DNA of 64,000 nt from Azophilus sp965221465 (GCA_965221465.1 OZ244892.1:124001-188000), one strand, 5' to 3'. Positions 52,646-61,835 are shown, counted from the stretch's first letter. A program made the numbers and translations. The notes: generated by a model not told the origin, from the sequence alone.

Positions 52646-52981
52646 TCAGAAGCTCACCGTGAACTGGGCCTGGACCCGGCGAGGCGGCACAATTGCACCG
52701 ATGTAAGAATCTGGGAATGCTGACGCCTGGTGATGAATGAGAACGTCTTCGTCTGCCAGATTGCGGCCAATCAGCCTGAGTTCCCACCTGTCGTTCCTGC
52801 CCTTGAGCGCGACCGTCGCATTGAACATGTTCAGTGAGTCCGATTCGCTACCGGGCGTATAATTGGTCGCGACGTTCACCTCGGAGCGGTAGCTGAAGTC
52901 TCCGCCAATTTCGAGTTCGAGGCCTGAGCCCAGCGGAAGGTGGTAGGCGAATCCGAATATCGCCTGGTATTCCGGGGCCAT
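52646..52981 (-). pseudogene. C-terminal fragment of a TonB-dependent receptor
   Basis: The 111 codons contain APEYQAIFGFAYHLPL, NMFNATVALKGRNDRWELRL-type strands and the last strand VQAQFTVSF, i.e. the final ~15% of a TonB receptor. The plug and most of the barrel are missing upstream, where the APH-like gene begins 16 bp away. A truncated receptor with no function expected. Confidence 0.75.
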
Positions 52982-52997
52982 AACCAGTGTCCTGCCG

Positions 52998-54092
52998 CTA
53001 CCAGAGTCTATTCTCCATGATTTCTTCGAGAAGAATGAGCGGTGAGAAAACAGGGCTGGCCATCAGTGCCTCCCTCATCTCCTCTGTGACGTCCGGGGAT
53101 ATGGCGGCCGTGCGATCTATGAAGAGCACGACCGCCATACCGGTGTAGACGGTGTAGTAGTGTAGCCTGTTCCTGTCGATGGCCTGGCCCCGGGCGTCTT
53201 CATAGGTTGCGATCAACTCGTCGACGGAAAGCCAGCCGGGAAGCCTCCTGTCGTCCGCGCGCCTGACGGCCAGGAAATCAAGGGTGAGCCACCAGGCCAG
53301 GTCCTTCTCGGGTGCGGCCAGATGCACGATATCCCAGTCGATCAGCGCCGCGCACTCCGCACCGCGATAGATCGTATTGCCGGGGCGTGCATCGCCCCAG
53401 CTTATCGATAGGGGTTCGTTCTCGATCCTGTTGGCCGCAAGCCAATCGAGGGATCTGGTGACCAGCGGGAATGGTGCATCGCCCCGGGACCACTCATGGT
53501 AGCGGCGCCAATGGTCGATCAACCAGTCATTGTGAGTGAAACCAGGCCTTGCGCGCCGGAACAGCCTATCCAGCGACAAGTCGTTTGGATCCAGCTTGTG
53601 CACGCGGGCCAGGGCGGCCAGGCTGCTTCGGCAGAGCTGTGCCTGTTGTTCAGCGTTCAGTTCGGTCACCCAGCCCGAGTGGTGATAGCTCGGTTCATCG
53701 GGCGGCACCCGACCATCGATGTATTCCATGACATAGAACGCACTGCCCACGATGGATTCGTCCTCTTCGTAGAAGTAGGTCTTGCAGACGGGTATGTTGC
53801 TGTCGCGCAGCTCTCTCTGCACGACGTACTCGGACTCGAAGTCCTGATTCATGTGCTGGGGATTGTCGGTCAGTGCCTTTCTACGCAGGATGTACCGGCT
53901 GCCGTCTTTCAGCGTAAAGAAAAAAATCTCTCCCGCACGGCCGTTGGCGTCTTCGGAGATGGGTTCCAACTCGACCAGGCCGTTGCCTTCAAACCTGGTC
54001 GCGCACCAGGCCGCAAAGCGGTCGCGATGACGGCTGAGATCGCGGTCCTGAGCTTTTCTCCCGGTCGTGTAGGACAGTTCGATTTCTTCCAT
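52998..54092 (-). CDS. APH-like phosphotransferase (aminoglycoside/choline kinase fold)
   Basis: A 364-residue protein-kinase-like fold. The ATP-binding half has YILRRKAL (lysine) and VMEYIDGRVPP (hinge). Catalytic loop SISWGDARPGNTIY (residues 230-242; WGD instead of HGD) carries the catalytic aspartate Asp234 and Asn239, and ALIDWD (249-254) the metal-binding Asp. Proteins like this are frequent in hydrocarbon and fatty-acid clusters (ACAD10/11 N-domain relatives), where they phosphorylate a hydroxy substrate. A second copy is collapsed at 38042. Start MEEIELSYTT. Confidence 0.85.
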   Translation of the reverse strand: MEEIELSYTTGRKAQDRDLSRHRDRFAAWCATRFEGNGLVELEPISEDANGRAGEIFFFTLKDGSRYILRRKALTDNPQHMNQDFESEYVVQRELRDSNIPVCKTYFYEEDESIVGSAFYVMEYIDGRVPPDEPSYHHSGWVTELNAEQQAQLCRSSLAALARVHKLDPNDLSLDRLFRRARPGFTHNDWLIDHWRRYHEWSRGDAPFPLVTRSLDWLAANRIENEPLSISWGDARPGNTIYRGAECAALIDWDIVHLAAPEKDLAWWLTLDFLAVRRADDRRLPGWLSVDELIATYEDARGQAIDRNRLHYYTVYTGMAVVLFIDRTAAISPDVTEEMREALMASPVFSPLILLEEIMENRLW

Positions 54093-54374
54093 ACGTAAAT
54101 CCCTCCCAGAAACCTGCTGATCGCCAGATTTTAGATATTAAAGTTCGATGATGAAGAAAAAACGTATCTACTTGCACTTCGTGCGGCAATGAATCAGTCT
54201 ACACCAAAACACGATTTGAATCGGTTAATTTTTTGGCATAACATCGGAATGTCAGAAATATGACGATTCAATGGGGCTGAACAAGACGTAATTTTCAACG
54301 GAAAGGGGCATCCGTTCGATGGCAGGAATTTCCGACATGACGGCCCGAGTCCGCAGGATCAGCTGGAGTAACCC

Positions 54375-55559
54375 ATGCGCATATCAATGATCACGGAACT
54401 GCAACGGTCGGTTTCCGACGACGGGCAGGTCGATTTCGAGGCGACCTACCGGGAATCGCTGGCCCAGGCCCGGCTGGCTGACGAAGCGGGCTTCAGCACC
54501 ATCTGGATCACCGAGCACCACTTCCTGCCCACCTTCTCGGTGGCGCCCGGCTCGGATCAGTTCCTGGCAGCCGTTGCGGCGCAAACGAAGAACATCCGGG
54601 TGGGCACCGGCGTCGTCGTTCTGCCCTATCACCATCCCCTTCACGTTGCCGAACGCATCGCGATGCTCGACCTGATCTCGGAGGGCCGCGTGGAGTTCGG
54701 CTCAGGAAGGGGTGGGCCCTACGAGGTGACCGGTCACAGCATCGACCCGCGCGACACCCGCGCCATGTGGGAGGAGTCGCTGGCCTGCATCGAAGCGATC
54801 TGGTCGAGCTATCCCGACGAGTTCAGTTGGGAAGGCCGGCATTGGCAGGTTCCGCCGCGGGTGGTTGTGCCGCAGCCCGTACAAAAGCCGATTCGACGCT
54901 GGCTCGCCTGTGCGCAGCCGGACAGCTTCGGCGTCGCCGCCGACCACGGCATGGGTGTGCTGTCCTTCGTGCCCAGCCCGCCCAGCGTCACCGCGCCCCT
55001 GATCGAGCAATACCGCGAGCGCATCGCCGGCTACCCGGGTCCGGCGAAACAGCGCAACGAAAACTGGGCCAGCATGACGTTCGGCGTGTGTGGCGAGGAC
55101 GGCCCCGAGGCCAGGGAACTCGTCAGCCGGTCATTGAAGGTGTTCTTCGGCCCGGACCGTCCGTACAACAAGGCTGCTGCGGAGATCACCAGGAATCTGA
55201 TCGAAGCGTGGGACGGGGAGATACCCGACGATCTGAAGGTCCACATGACCAAGGATCACGAAACCGCGCCCATCAACGCGGCTGAAGTGGCGACGGCCAC
55301 CGGCCTCAGTGCCGCGGCGCGTTCCGCGAGGCAGGACGGCGAACTCGACTCCTGGGAGCGGCTCGATCCCGAAACGCTGTCCAACTCAGGCATCACGGTG
55401 GCCGGAACGCCGCAGCAGTGCGTCGAATCGCTGAAGCTCTACGAGGAGAACGGCGTCGACGAGGTCCTGGTGCTGGTGCAGAACGAAACGATACCGCACG
55501 ATGTGTCAATGAAGACGATTCGCCTGTTTGGCGAGCACGTCATTCCACATTTCCACTAG
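54375..55559 (+). CDS. Luciferase-like (LLM) flavin-dependent oxidoreductase
   Basis: A 394-residue bacterial luciferase-like TIM barrel: MRISMITELQRSVSDDG, DEAGFSTIWITEHHF (the conserved EHH), LDLISEGRVEFGSGRG, and a later GTPQQCVESLKLYEENGVDEVLVLVQNE. These enzymes use FMNH2 or F420H2 to oxygenate or reduce substrates. It is convergent with the TonB receptor at 55787. Substrate and cofactor are not determinable from sequence. RBS GGAG. Confidence 0.9.
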   Translation: MRISMITELQRSVSDDGQVDFEATYRESLAQARLADEAGFSTIWITEHHFLPTFSVAPGSDQFLAAVAAQTKNIRVGTGVVVLPYHHPLHVAERIAMLDLISEGRVEFGSGRGGPYEVTGHSIDPRDTRAMWEESLACIEAIWSSYPDEFSWEGRHWQVPPRVVVPQPVQKPIRRWLACAQPDSFGVAADHGMGVLSFVPSPPSVTAPLIEQYRERIAGYPGPAKQRNENWASMTFGVCGEDGPEARELVSRSLKVFFGPDRPYNKAAAEITRNLIEAWDGEIPDDLKVHMTKDHETAPINAAEVATATGLSAAARSARQDGELDSWERLDPETLSNSGITVAGTPQQCVESLKLYEENGVDEVLVLVQNETIPHDVSMKTIRLFGEHVIPHFH

Positions 55560-55602
55560 TCCGCATAGCTCACCAACTTGCGTCGCGACAGCGCCGAGGC
55601 GG

Positions 55603-55705
55603 CGTGTAAGCGCGACTAAGCGGATCGGAGGCCGATGCAGGCATACTCGACAGTATGTCGAATCTGCCGGACGGAGCACAGCCGCGCTTACGCGAGTGCA
55701 TCGGC
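55603..55705. other. Structured non-coding element with interleaved inverted repeats
   Basis: Between two convergent genes. Stem A: 55603-55614 pairs with 55683-55694 (12 pairs, one G-U). Stem B: GCCGATGCA (55631-55639) pairs with TGCATCGGC (55697-55705). Because B opens inside A and closes outside it, the two would form a pseudoknot-type arrangement. CATACT/AGTATG (55642-55657) forms a small 4-base-loop hairpin inside. No protein frame here has family similarity. Could be a small RNA, a mobile-repeat remnant or a terminator complex. Confidence 0.5.
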
Positions 55706-55721
55706 AGGCGATGGGCGAGGC

Positions 55722-55757
55722 GGGGTTTGACGCCGAGTGCGTTTGGCGCCAAACCCC
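55722..55757. terminator. Strong bidirectional hairpin between convergent genes
   Basis: GGGGTTTGACGCC (55722-55734) and GGCGCCAAACCCC (55745-55757) pair over 13 bases with one mismatch around a 10-base loop. It lies just 3' of the TonB receptor (minus strand) and the LLM gene (plus strand), fitting a bidirectional terminator, though no U-run follows. Confidence 0.55.
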
Positions 55758-55786
55758 AAGCACGGTGCTGGTTGGCCGCAAGCCGG

Positions 55787-58312
55787 CTACATGGCGTAGC
55801 TGATCTTGGCGTAGACCAAGGCGCCGTTGTGGCCGGCCGGGGAGTAGCGCGGGTACTTGCGTCCGTTGCCGGTGTTGATGGCCTTGTCCGGGTACTCGTT
55901 GAGCGCGTTTTCCGCCCCCACCGCAATGGCCAGGCCGCCGGCGAAGTTGTACTGGGCCAGCAAGTCCACAAGGCCGTAGCCGTCGAACTCAGCCGCGCTG
56001 TGGTCGTCGTACCACTCTCCGAAATAGCTGTAGCGGCCCACCAGGTACCAGTTGTTGATGCTGTGGGTCAGCGTCAGGTTGAAGCGCGTTTCGGGCGCGC
56101 CGCGCTCCAGGTTGTCGATGGTGTCGCCGCCGGCGATTGTCGAGCCGGCCCGAAAGTTCTTCACCTTGGTGGTGGTGTGGTTGAAGGACGCCAGCAGGTC
56201 GGTGCTGCCGAGGTCGGTTTCCCAGCCGTAGGTCAGCACCACGTCCACGCCCTCGGTCTTGGTGTCGAAGTCGTTGGTGAAGTAGCGCACGGAGGTGAAT
56301 TCCGCGGCCTCCGGCACGCCGTCCGCGATCAGCGCCTGCTTGATGGCGTCAGTGACGTCGAACAGGCCTGAGAGCGCGATGCGGTCGTCCACGTCGATGC
56401 GGAAGTAGTCCACCGTCAGGCTCAAGCCGTTGTCCAGCGCCAGCACCGCGCCCAAGGTGAAGTTCTCCGACTCTTCGGGTTGCAGCTCCCTGCCGCCCAG
56501 GGCCATGGCCACCGGATGGGTGGAGCCGATGGTGCCGCGCTCTTCGAACGCGTTGGTGGCGGCATTGACCACGGTGGAGACGTTGCGGGCGTTGGACTGG
56601 CCCGGCGTCGGGGCGCGGAAGCCGGTGCCGTAGGAGGCGCGCAGGGCCAGGGCGTCGGCCACCTGCAGGTGGGTGGCGAACTTGAAGTTGGTGGTGCTGC
56701 CGAAGCCGTCGAAATCCTCCCAGCGCAGGGCGCCGCCGATGCGCCAGTTGTCGGTGGCGTTCACCTCCATGTCGAGGTAGGTGGCGATGTTGGCCCGATC
56801 CCAAGTGCCCGAGGAGGCGGGGTTGAAGCCGCCGAACCCGTTGGAGCCCGTGCCGAACCCGTACTGCTGGTACGGGCCGATTTCCCAGGAGGCGGGCTCG
56901 CCGGTGGTGATCTTGAACTCCTCCTCACGCCATTCGAAGCCACCCGCGATGTTCAGGTCCGAAGCCAGGCCCACGTCCACGGGGTAGGACAGGTCGATAT
57001 TGAAGTTGGTGTCTTGCTGAGTGTACTCGCCGATGTCGAAGTCCCGCGGCGAATTGGCGCCCAGGGACGGGTTCAGCGAGTTGTTGAGGAAGCCGTCCAT
57101 GTTGTTTTCGCCCATGCTGGCGGAGACGTCGTACAGCAGGCCGTTGGACAAGCCGCCCTTGACGCCGGCGAACAGCGAGTAGTCGGTCATTTCCGCGCCG
57201 AAGACGGGCGTGAAACCCTCTGGATAGAGCTCAACGAACGAAAAGCAGCCCGGGTCCGCCGCCACCGCATCGCGGTAGGCCAGCAGGTTGTCGGCGGTGG
57301 AGGGCACGCCGTGCTTCTCCTGGCAGCCGTCACCCGCGGTCAGGAAGATGTTGTCCCCGGTTTTGTACACGCCGGTGCGGTTCATGGGGCTGCGGAAGAA
57401 GAAAGGCGTTTCCACCTCACGGCTGGCGAAGTTGCCGAAGGCGTAGAACTCCGTGCTGTCGTTGATGTCGATGCCGAAGTTGGCCACCGCCTTGATGCTG
57501 TCGCTCACCTTGGGCGAACCCCAGGGCTTGGCCGGGTCTGCCACGTTGGGAATGCCCAAGCCAATCAGGGCCGCGGCGTCCTGGTGCTGTACGCTGCGCT
57601 CAGTGTCCGAGGACTGGCCAAGCTCAAGGCTCAAGTTGAGGAAGCCGGACCCGCCCAGGGCCAAGCCGGCATTGCCGGCAATGGTGGTCAGGTCTTCGCC
57701 GCTGTCCTTGGTGTAAAAGCCGTGCTTGGCTTCGACGGAGAAGCCCTCGGCGGCATCCTTGAGCACGAAGTTCAGCACGCCGGCGATGGCGTCGGAGCCG
57801 TATTGGGCAGCGGCGCCGTCGCGCAGCACCTCCATGCGCTTGATGGCGATGGCGGGAATGGCGGAGATGTCCGGCCCTTGGGCGCCATTGGATGCGCCAT
57901 TGGAAATCCATTGAATGACCGAGCCGCGATGCCGGCGCTTGTTGTTCATCAGCACCAGGGTGTGGTCGGGCGCCAAGCCGCGCAGGTTGACGGGCCGCAG
58001 CAGGGCGGCAAGGTCGCGGGACGGATTGTCGTTGACGTGGAACGAGGGCACCAGGGCGCGAATCAGGTTGGACATGTCGCTGCCGCCCTGGTTTTCAAAG
58101 TCCTCGCTGCTGATGGTGTCCACCGGAACAGAGGAGTCTTCCACCGAACGGGGGGCGCCGCGGGTGCCAATGACCACCACTTCCTCGATGGCCTCGCCGC
58201 TCGCCGCTGCCGCGCTGGCGCCGACCGGCAGGGCGGCAAAGGCGATCAGCGAGGCGGCAGCCGCCCACTTGTACCGCCATGGATTTCGGTGTTGGGTTGG
58301 TGTCTTGCTCAT
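55787..58312 (-). CDS. TonB-dependent outer-membrane receptor
   Basis: An 841-residue receptor of a group distinct from the other four: signal peptide ending GASAAAASGEA, TonB-box-like AIEEVVVIGTRG, plug with LLRPVNLRGLAPDHTLVLMNNKRRH and MEVLRDGAAAQYGSDAIAGVLNFVL, barrel ending ALVYAKISYAM. Loops are rich in Ala/Gly and the gene uses more GC-ending codons than its neighbours, as though from a Xanthomonas-like source; this is by-eye only. Start MSKTPTQHRNPWRYK (58312) follows GAGGAGG. It sits between a structured element and a deacylase remnant. Confidence 0.92.
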   Translation of the reverse strand: MSKTPTQHRNPWRYKWAAAASLIAFAALPVGASAAAASGEAIEEVVVIGTRGAPRSVEDSSVPVDTISSEDFENQGGSDMSNLIRALVPSFHVNDNPSRDLAALLRPVNLRGLAPDHTLVLMNNKRRHRGSVIQWISNGASNGAQGPDISAIPAIAIKRMEVLRDGAAAQYGSDAIAGVLNFVLKDAAEGFSVEAKHGFYTKDSGEDLTTIAGNAGLALGGSGFLNLSLELGQSSDTERSVQHQDAAALIGLGIPNVADPAKPWGSPKVSDSIKAVANFGIDINDSTEFYAFGNFASREVETPFFFRSPMNRTGVYKTGDNIFLTAGDGCQEKHGVPSTADNLLAYRDAVAADPGCFSFVELYPEGFTPVFGAEMTDYSLFAGVKGGLSNGLLYDVSASMGENNMDGFLNNSLNPSLGANSPRDFDIGEYTQQDTNFNIDLSYPVDVGLASDLNIAGGFEWREEEFKITTGEPASWEIGPYQQYGFGTGSNGFGGFNPASSGTWDRANIATYLDMEVNATDNWRIGGALRWEDFDGFGSTTNFKFATHLQVADALALRASYGTGFRAPTPGQSNARNVSTVVNAATNAFEERGTIGSTHPVAMALGGRELQPEESENFTLGAVLALDNGLSLTVDYFRIDVDDRIALSGLFDVTDAIKQALIADGVPEAAEFTSVRYFTNDFDTKTEGVDVVLTYGWETDLGSTDLLASFNHTTTKVKNFRAGSTIAGGDTIDNLERGAPETRFNLTLTHSINNWYLVGRYSYFGEWYDDHSAAEFDGYGLVDLLAQYNFAGGLAIAVGAENALNEYPDKAINTGNGRKYPRYSPAGHNGALVYAKISYAM

Positions 58313-58488
58313 GTCGGATGCCGTCCTCCTCGCGGATTGTGTGGTTGAAGCTGGAACAGGTGTGCACCCCCGGAATGGGCGCCAGCACTTTGCTCTTGGA
58401 CCAGGGTAAAGCTCAGCCAAGAGCGGTGGTGGTCCAAAGGTTGCATGATAGCCGAACGCAGCGGCCAGACGATAGGCCATGCTGGCCC

Positions 58489-58971
58489 GTGGGCGTCCAT
58501 CTCGCAACGAACTACGCCGACGGCAACTTGGATGCCTGCCGCGAAATGCTGATGGACGGGAATACGGTGATGGGTTTGTCGGATGCTGGCGGCCATGTGA
58601 ACCTCGTCTCCGACATGTCGTTCCCGACCTTCAACCTGGTTCACTGGGTACGGGACCGCTTGCGTGGCGAACGCCTCCCGATTGAGCTGGTCGTGGAAAA
58701 AGCCACCTCGCGCCCGGCGGAGGTCTGCGGCCTGACCGGCCGTGGCCGCCTGGAGGTCGGCAAACGGGCCGACATAAACGTCGTCGATCTGGATGCGCTC
58801 GATATCGAGGTTCCCGAGTATCGGCGCGATCTGCCGGCGGGCGGTTCGCGCTTCGTGCAACCTGCGACCGGTTATGTCGCCACGTTGAACAACGGGGCGG
58901 TAACCCGGGAGCACGACCAGGACACCGGTGCCCGCCCGGGGCGGGTTGCGAGACCCCAGAGCACCAACTGA
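58489..58971 (+). pseudogene. C-terminal fragment of an N-acyl-D-amino-acid deacylase-like amidohydrolase
   Basis: Residues VGVHLATNYADGNLDACREM, GLSDAGGHVNLVSDMSFPTF and GLTGRGRLEVGKRADINVVD match the last third of D-aminoacylase-type amidohydrolases (the metal-binding GLSDAGAH-like loop and the final LxxGxxADxxVxD sheet). The N-terminal metal-binding barrel is missing, so this is a truncated gene. Confidence 0.7.
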
Positions 58972-58989
58972 AGCGGAAGGCTTGCCGGG

Positions 58990-60180
58990 TCAGGACCGAT
59001 CCGCAAAATACGGCACGATCTCCGCACCGAGCCGCGCCGTGCTTTTCAGGATCTCCTGGTGGCTCAGTTCGCCGTACTGCTGCATGCACAGCAGCCTGTC
59101 GAATCCGGCCTCCTTGAATTTTGCGATCTTCCTGCGGCAGGTATCGACATCGCCGATGACGACGGAGTCGACGTCGCGCACGGCCTCGAAGACCGCCTCG
59201 TTGGTGATCTTGTGCCCCGCAAGTTCCTGCTTGATCAACGCCACCGCCGGATTCTCGTCGTTGAGTTGGTCTTCCGTGAGCGGCGCGTCATCGACCTGGT
59301 CCCAGACGAACTTCGACCGGGGATCGATGTTGCCGCGAACGGTCTGGAAGAACAGGTCTCTGGAGATGCCGTAGATTCTGGGTACCGAAGCGACGTACCA
59401 GATCGCCGAGCGATAGGCGTTGCTCTCGATTGCCGCCTTCTCGGATTCCGCAACGTGCACGAACGTGAATACCCCCACCTGGTTATTGATGAAATGACCG
59501 GCTGGAGAATCGCAGGCCGAAATGGCCTGCTTGTAGATCTCGACCCGGTCGGCCAGCAGGTTGACCGGCGTGAACAGCGTCGTGCACAGCGTTCCCACGC
59601 CCATCTCGCCGGCCCGCCGGAAGGAGTCGGGGCTCGACCCGGTGTGCCAGATCGGAGGGTGCGGCTTCTGAACCGGTTTCGGCTGCACGTTCTTGCCTTC
59701 GACAGACCATCGGTCGGACTTCCAGGTGATCGACTCCTCGGTCCATGCCCTGGGCAACAGGTTGGTGATTTCCACCAGGTCGGCGAGCGAGGTGGTGCCG
59801 CCGTCCGGAACACCGAACGTTGACCACTCCATGCCGCTCGATCTCGCCAGGCCGACCTCCATGCGGCCGTTGGAAATGTGATCGAGCACCGCAGCCCGCT
59901 CGGCGGTGCGCATCCAGTGGTTGATCTCAAGCGGTGCGAGGAAACCGGCACTGCCTATGCGGATCTTGTTGGTTGCGCTCGCAATGGCAGACAGGATTAG
60001 CTCTGGGGTGGAGCTGTAACTGAAGTCCGCCGAGCAGTGATGTTCGACCTGCCACCAACCGTTGATGCCCGCGTCTTCCGCCGCCTTTGCCTGCTCCACG
60101 GTTTCGCGCAATAGCTGGCCGTAACCGCCGTGTTGTTCGCAGTCTTTTTTCTGAACTTCGGTGAATACGTCAAACAGCAT
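58990..60180 (-). CDS. Luciferase-like (LLM) flavin-dependent oxidoreductase
   Basis: A 396-residue luciferase-like oxidoreductase, different from the one at 54375. N-terminal MLFDVFTEVQKKDCEQH, DAGINGWWQVEHHCSADF (conserved EHH), RIGSAGFLAPLEINHW and VGLARSSGMEWSTFG; SVVIGDVDTCRRKIAKFKEAGFDRLLCMQQYG near the end. The start at 60180 overlaps the end of the broken amidohydrolase on the same strand by 11 bases, so they were translationally coupled. It probably acted on the product of that enzyme's pathway. Confidence 0.88.
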   Translation of the reverse strand: MLFDVFTEVQKKDCEQHGGYGQLLRETVEQAKAAEDAGINGWWQVEHHCSADFSYSSTPELILSAIASATNKIRIGSAGFLAPLEINHWMRTAERAAVLDHISNGRMEVGLARSSGMEWSTFGVPDGGTTSLADLVEITNLLPRAWTEESITWKSDRWSVEGKNVQPKPVQKPHPPIWHTGSSPDSFRRAGEMGVGTLCTTLFTPVNLLADRVEIYKQAISACDSPAGHFINNQVGVFTFVHVAESEKAAIESNAYRSAIWYVASVPRIYGISRDLFFQTVRGNIDPRSKFVWDQVDDAPLTEDQLNDENPAVALIKQELAGHKITNEAVFEAVRDVDSVVIGDVDTCRRKIAKFKEAGFDRLLCMQQYGELSHQEILKSTARLGAEIVPYFADRS

Positions 60181-60663
60181 TTTTTCGCTCCCGAATGGGT
60201 TTTCGTTTCCCGAGAACAACCCTTTTCGCGTTCTCGTAGAGATAGGCTTCCATCACACCCGGACGAAGCTTGCCGGCAATCTCGTCCGCGCCGTCCAGAC
60301 ATCGCTGCATGTCCAGAACCGGGTGGTCGGATGCCCACATGACCCGGTCGCGGCCGCGTGTGTTCATGAAGTGCAGCGGTTCGTCGGGCAGGTACTTCGG
60401 AATCCAGGCGGAGGTCATCATGTACAGGTTCGGATACTTGATCATCAGGCGCATGGCCGTGCCCTACCAGGGGTCCGCACCGTGCGTCATGATGATTCGG
60501 AGTGTCGGAAAGTCCCGGCAGACCCGGTCGAGATGGATCGGGTTCTTGCTTTCGGCATCGAGCCTCGGGCCCGGTATTCCCGTGAAAACGCTGATTGGCA
60601 CGTCGAGTTCGACGCACTTCGCGTAGCGCGGATAGTAGTAGGCGGTGTGTCGGTGGCTTGTCC
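60170..60663 (-). pseudogene. Amidohydrolase-2 gene interrupted by an in-frame TAG, N-terminus lost
   Basis: Residues YYYPRYAKCVELDVPISVFT, IHLDRVCRDFPTLRIIMTHG and, after the stop, IKYPNLYMMTSAWIPKYLP, WASDHP (metal aspartate) and AYLYENAKRVV are amidohydrolase-2 sequence. A TAG at 60466-60464 (minus strand) replaces the expected Trp codon in the HGADPWWG motif; a TGG-to-TAG single change explains it. No N-terminal domain is present upstream in frame. Either a recent nonsense pseudogene or, less likely, readthrough. Confidence 0.8.
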
Positions 60664-60992
60664 ATCACCGGCCAGAAAGTCGTGAAAACCCGACTGAACG
60701 AACTGCCGTTGCTCGGTGAGCCAGTTCTCCATGGAAATCAAAAAAGTTTTGTTCTATTAGAGTTAGATTACCGCACGTAAATTACGATAGCTATTGAAAC
60801 TTGCGAATTTGTATCTGGTTGATAACATCCTGCCAGGGTTTCAATCACCGCTGCCCATGGCAGGACAGTCGCTGTCGAACGGCAAATCGTGCTTCGACTC
60901 ACCTCGATCCACGTACAATTGGGGAGCATCCGAGTGCGTTTGGCAATTGTGCATAATGCGGTAGAAACGGTGGACGCGTTGGGAGGTGACCC
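60664..60992. other. Intergenic region, AT-rich
   Basis: No protein-like frame was confirmed; an upstream 60-codon frame (starting near 60730, MENWLTEQRQFVQSGF) may be the lost beginning of a neighbouring gene. Around 60770-60810 the sequence is AT-rich and likely holds the promoters for both the amidohydrolase and the SMP-30 gene, but no clear boxes were identified. Confidence 0.35.
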
Positions 60993-61835
60993 TTGAATTC
61001 ACGCAAGGCTTCGGTATGGAAGAGCGGCTTCACCTTTGCGGAAAGCCCCCGTTGGCACGACGGCGCGTTCTGGTTCTCCGACTTTCACGCCCATACGGTC
61101 TATCGTGTTGCCGGTGACGGCTCGCTCGAGGCCGTGGTAGAGGTTCCCGGGGAGCCCTCCGGCCTCGGCTGGCTCCCCGACGGGCGCCTGCTGGTCGTAT
61201 CGATGACCGACCGCAGGCTCATGCGGCTCGACCCGGACGGGCTCAGGGAGCATGCCGACCTCAGCCGCATCGCCACCTACCATTGCAACGACATGGTGGT
61301 CGACGGTGAGGGGAGGGCTTACGTGGGAAACTTCGGCGCGGCTTGGGGCGATACGCCAAAACCCGCAAAACTCGCAAGGGTGGACGCGGACGGCTCGGTG
61401 AGCGTCGCTGCCGAAGATCTCGATTTCCCGAACGGCTGCGCGATCTCGGCCGACGGGCGGACGCTGGTTGTGGCTGAGACCGTCGGCGGACGCCTGACGG
61501 CGTTCGACCGGGACGCCTCAGGGAACCTCCGCAACCGGCGCGTCTGGGCCGAGGTTGAGGGTACGCCTGACGGCATCTGCATGGATGCCGAAGGTGCCGT
61601 CTGGGTTGCGGCCGGAACCAGTAGTGTGCTGCGCATTGCCGACGGCGGCAAGGTCTTGGACCGGGTCGAGGTGACGGAGAACCTCGCCGTGGCCTGCATG
61701 CTGGGCGGGGCGGACCGGAAGACGCTCTATATTCCGACAACGATCAACGCGGGCCCGGAGGAACTCGCCCGGGTACGCAAGTCGAAGATCGAGACCGTGG
61801 AGGTCGATGTTCCGGGGAGCGGTTGGCCGGCCTGA
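60993..61835 (+). CDS. SMP-30/gluconolactonase-family protein (lactonase or hydrolase)
   Basis: A 280-residue six-bladed beta-propeller: FAESPRWHDGAFWFSDFHAHTVYRV (first metal-binding Glu), PSGLGWLPDGRLLVVSM, CNDMVVDGEGRAYVGNFG (Asn/Asp ligand), FPNGCAISADGRTLVVAETVGGRL and TPDGICMDAEGAVWVAAG. The family contains lactonases; here a lactone formed by the BVMO, or a sugar lactone, would be possible substrates. Start is TTG 60993 with GAGGTG upstream. Confidence 0.9.
   Translation: MNSRKASVWKSGFTFAESPRWHDGAFWFSDFHAHTVYRVAGDGSLEAVVEVPGEPSGLGWLPDGRLLVVSMTDRRLMRLDPDGLREHADLSRIATYHCNDMVVDGEGRAYVGNFGAAWGDTPKPAKLARVDADGSVSVAAEDLDFPNGCAISADGRTLVVAETVGGRLTAFDRDASGNLRNRRVWAEVEGTPDGICMDAEGAVWVAAGTSSVLRIADGGKVLDRVEVTENLAVACMLGGADRKTLYIPTTINAGPEELARVRKSKIETVEVDVPGSGWPA

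Noticed and set aside
54205..54235. AATCGGTTAATT-like sequence as another operator
   Set aside because: Too few symmetric pairs to join the palindrome set.
60487..60741. Minus-strand frame MENWLTEQRQFV... as an intact gene
   Set aside because: Its second half is out of frame with the amidohydrolase; only the first ~25 codons look protein-like, so it is at best a fragment.
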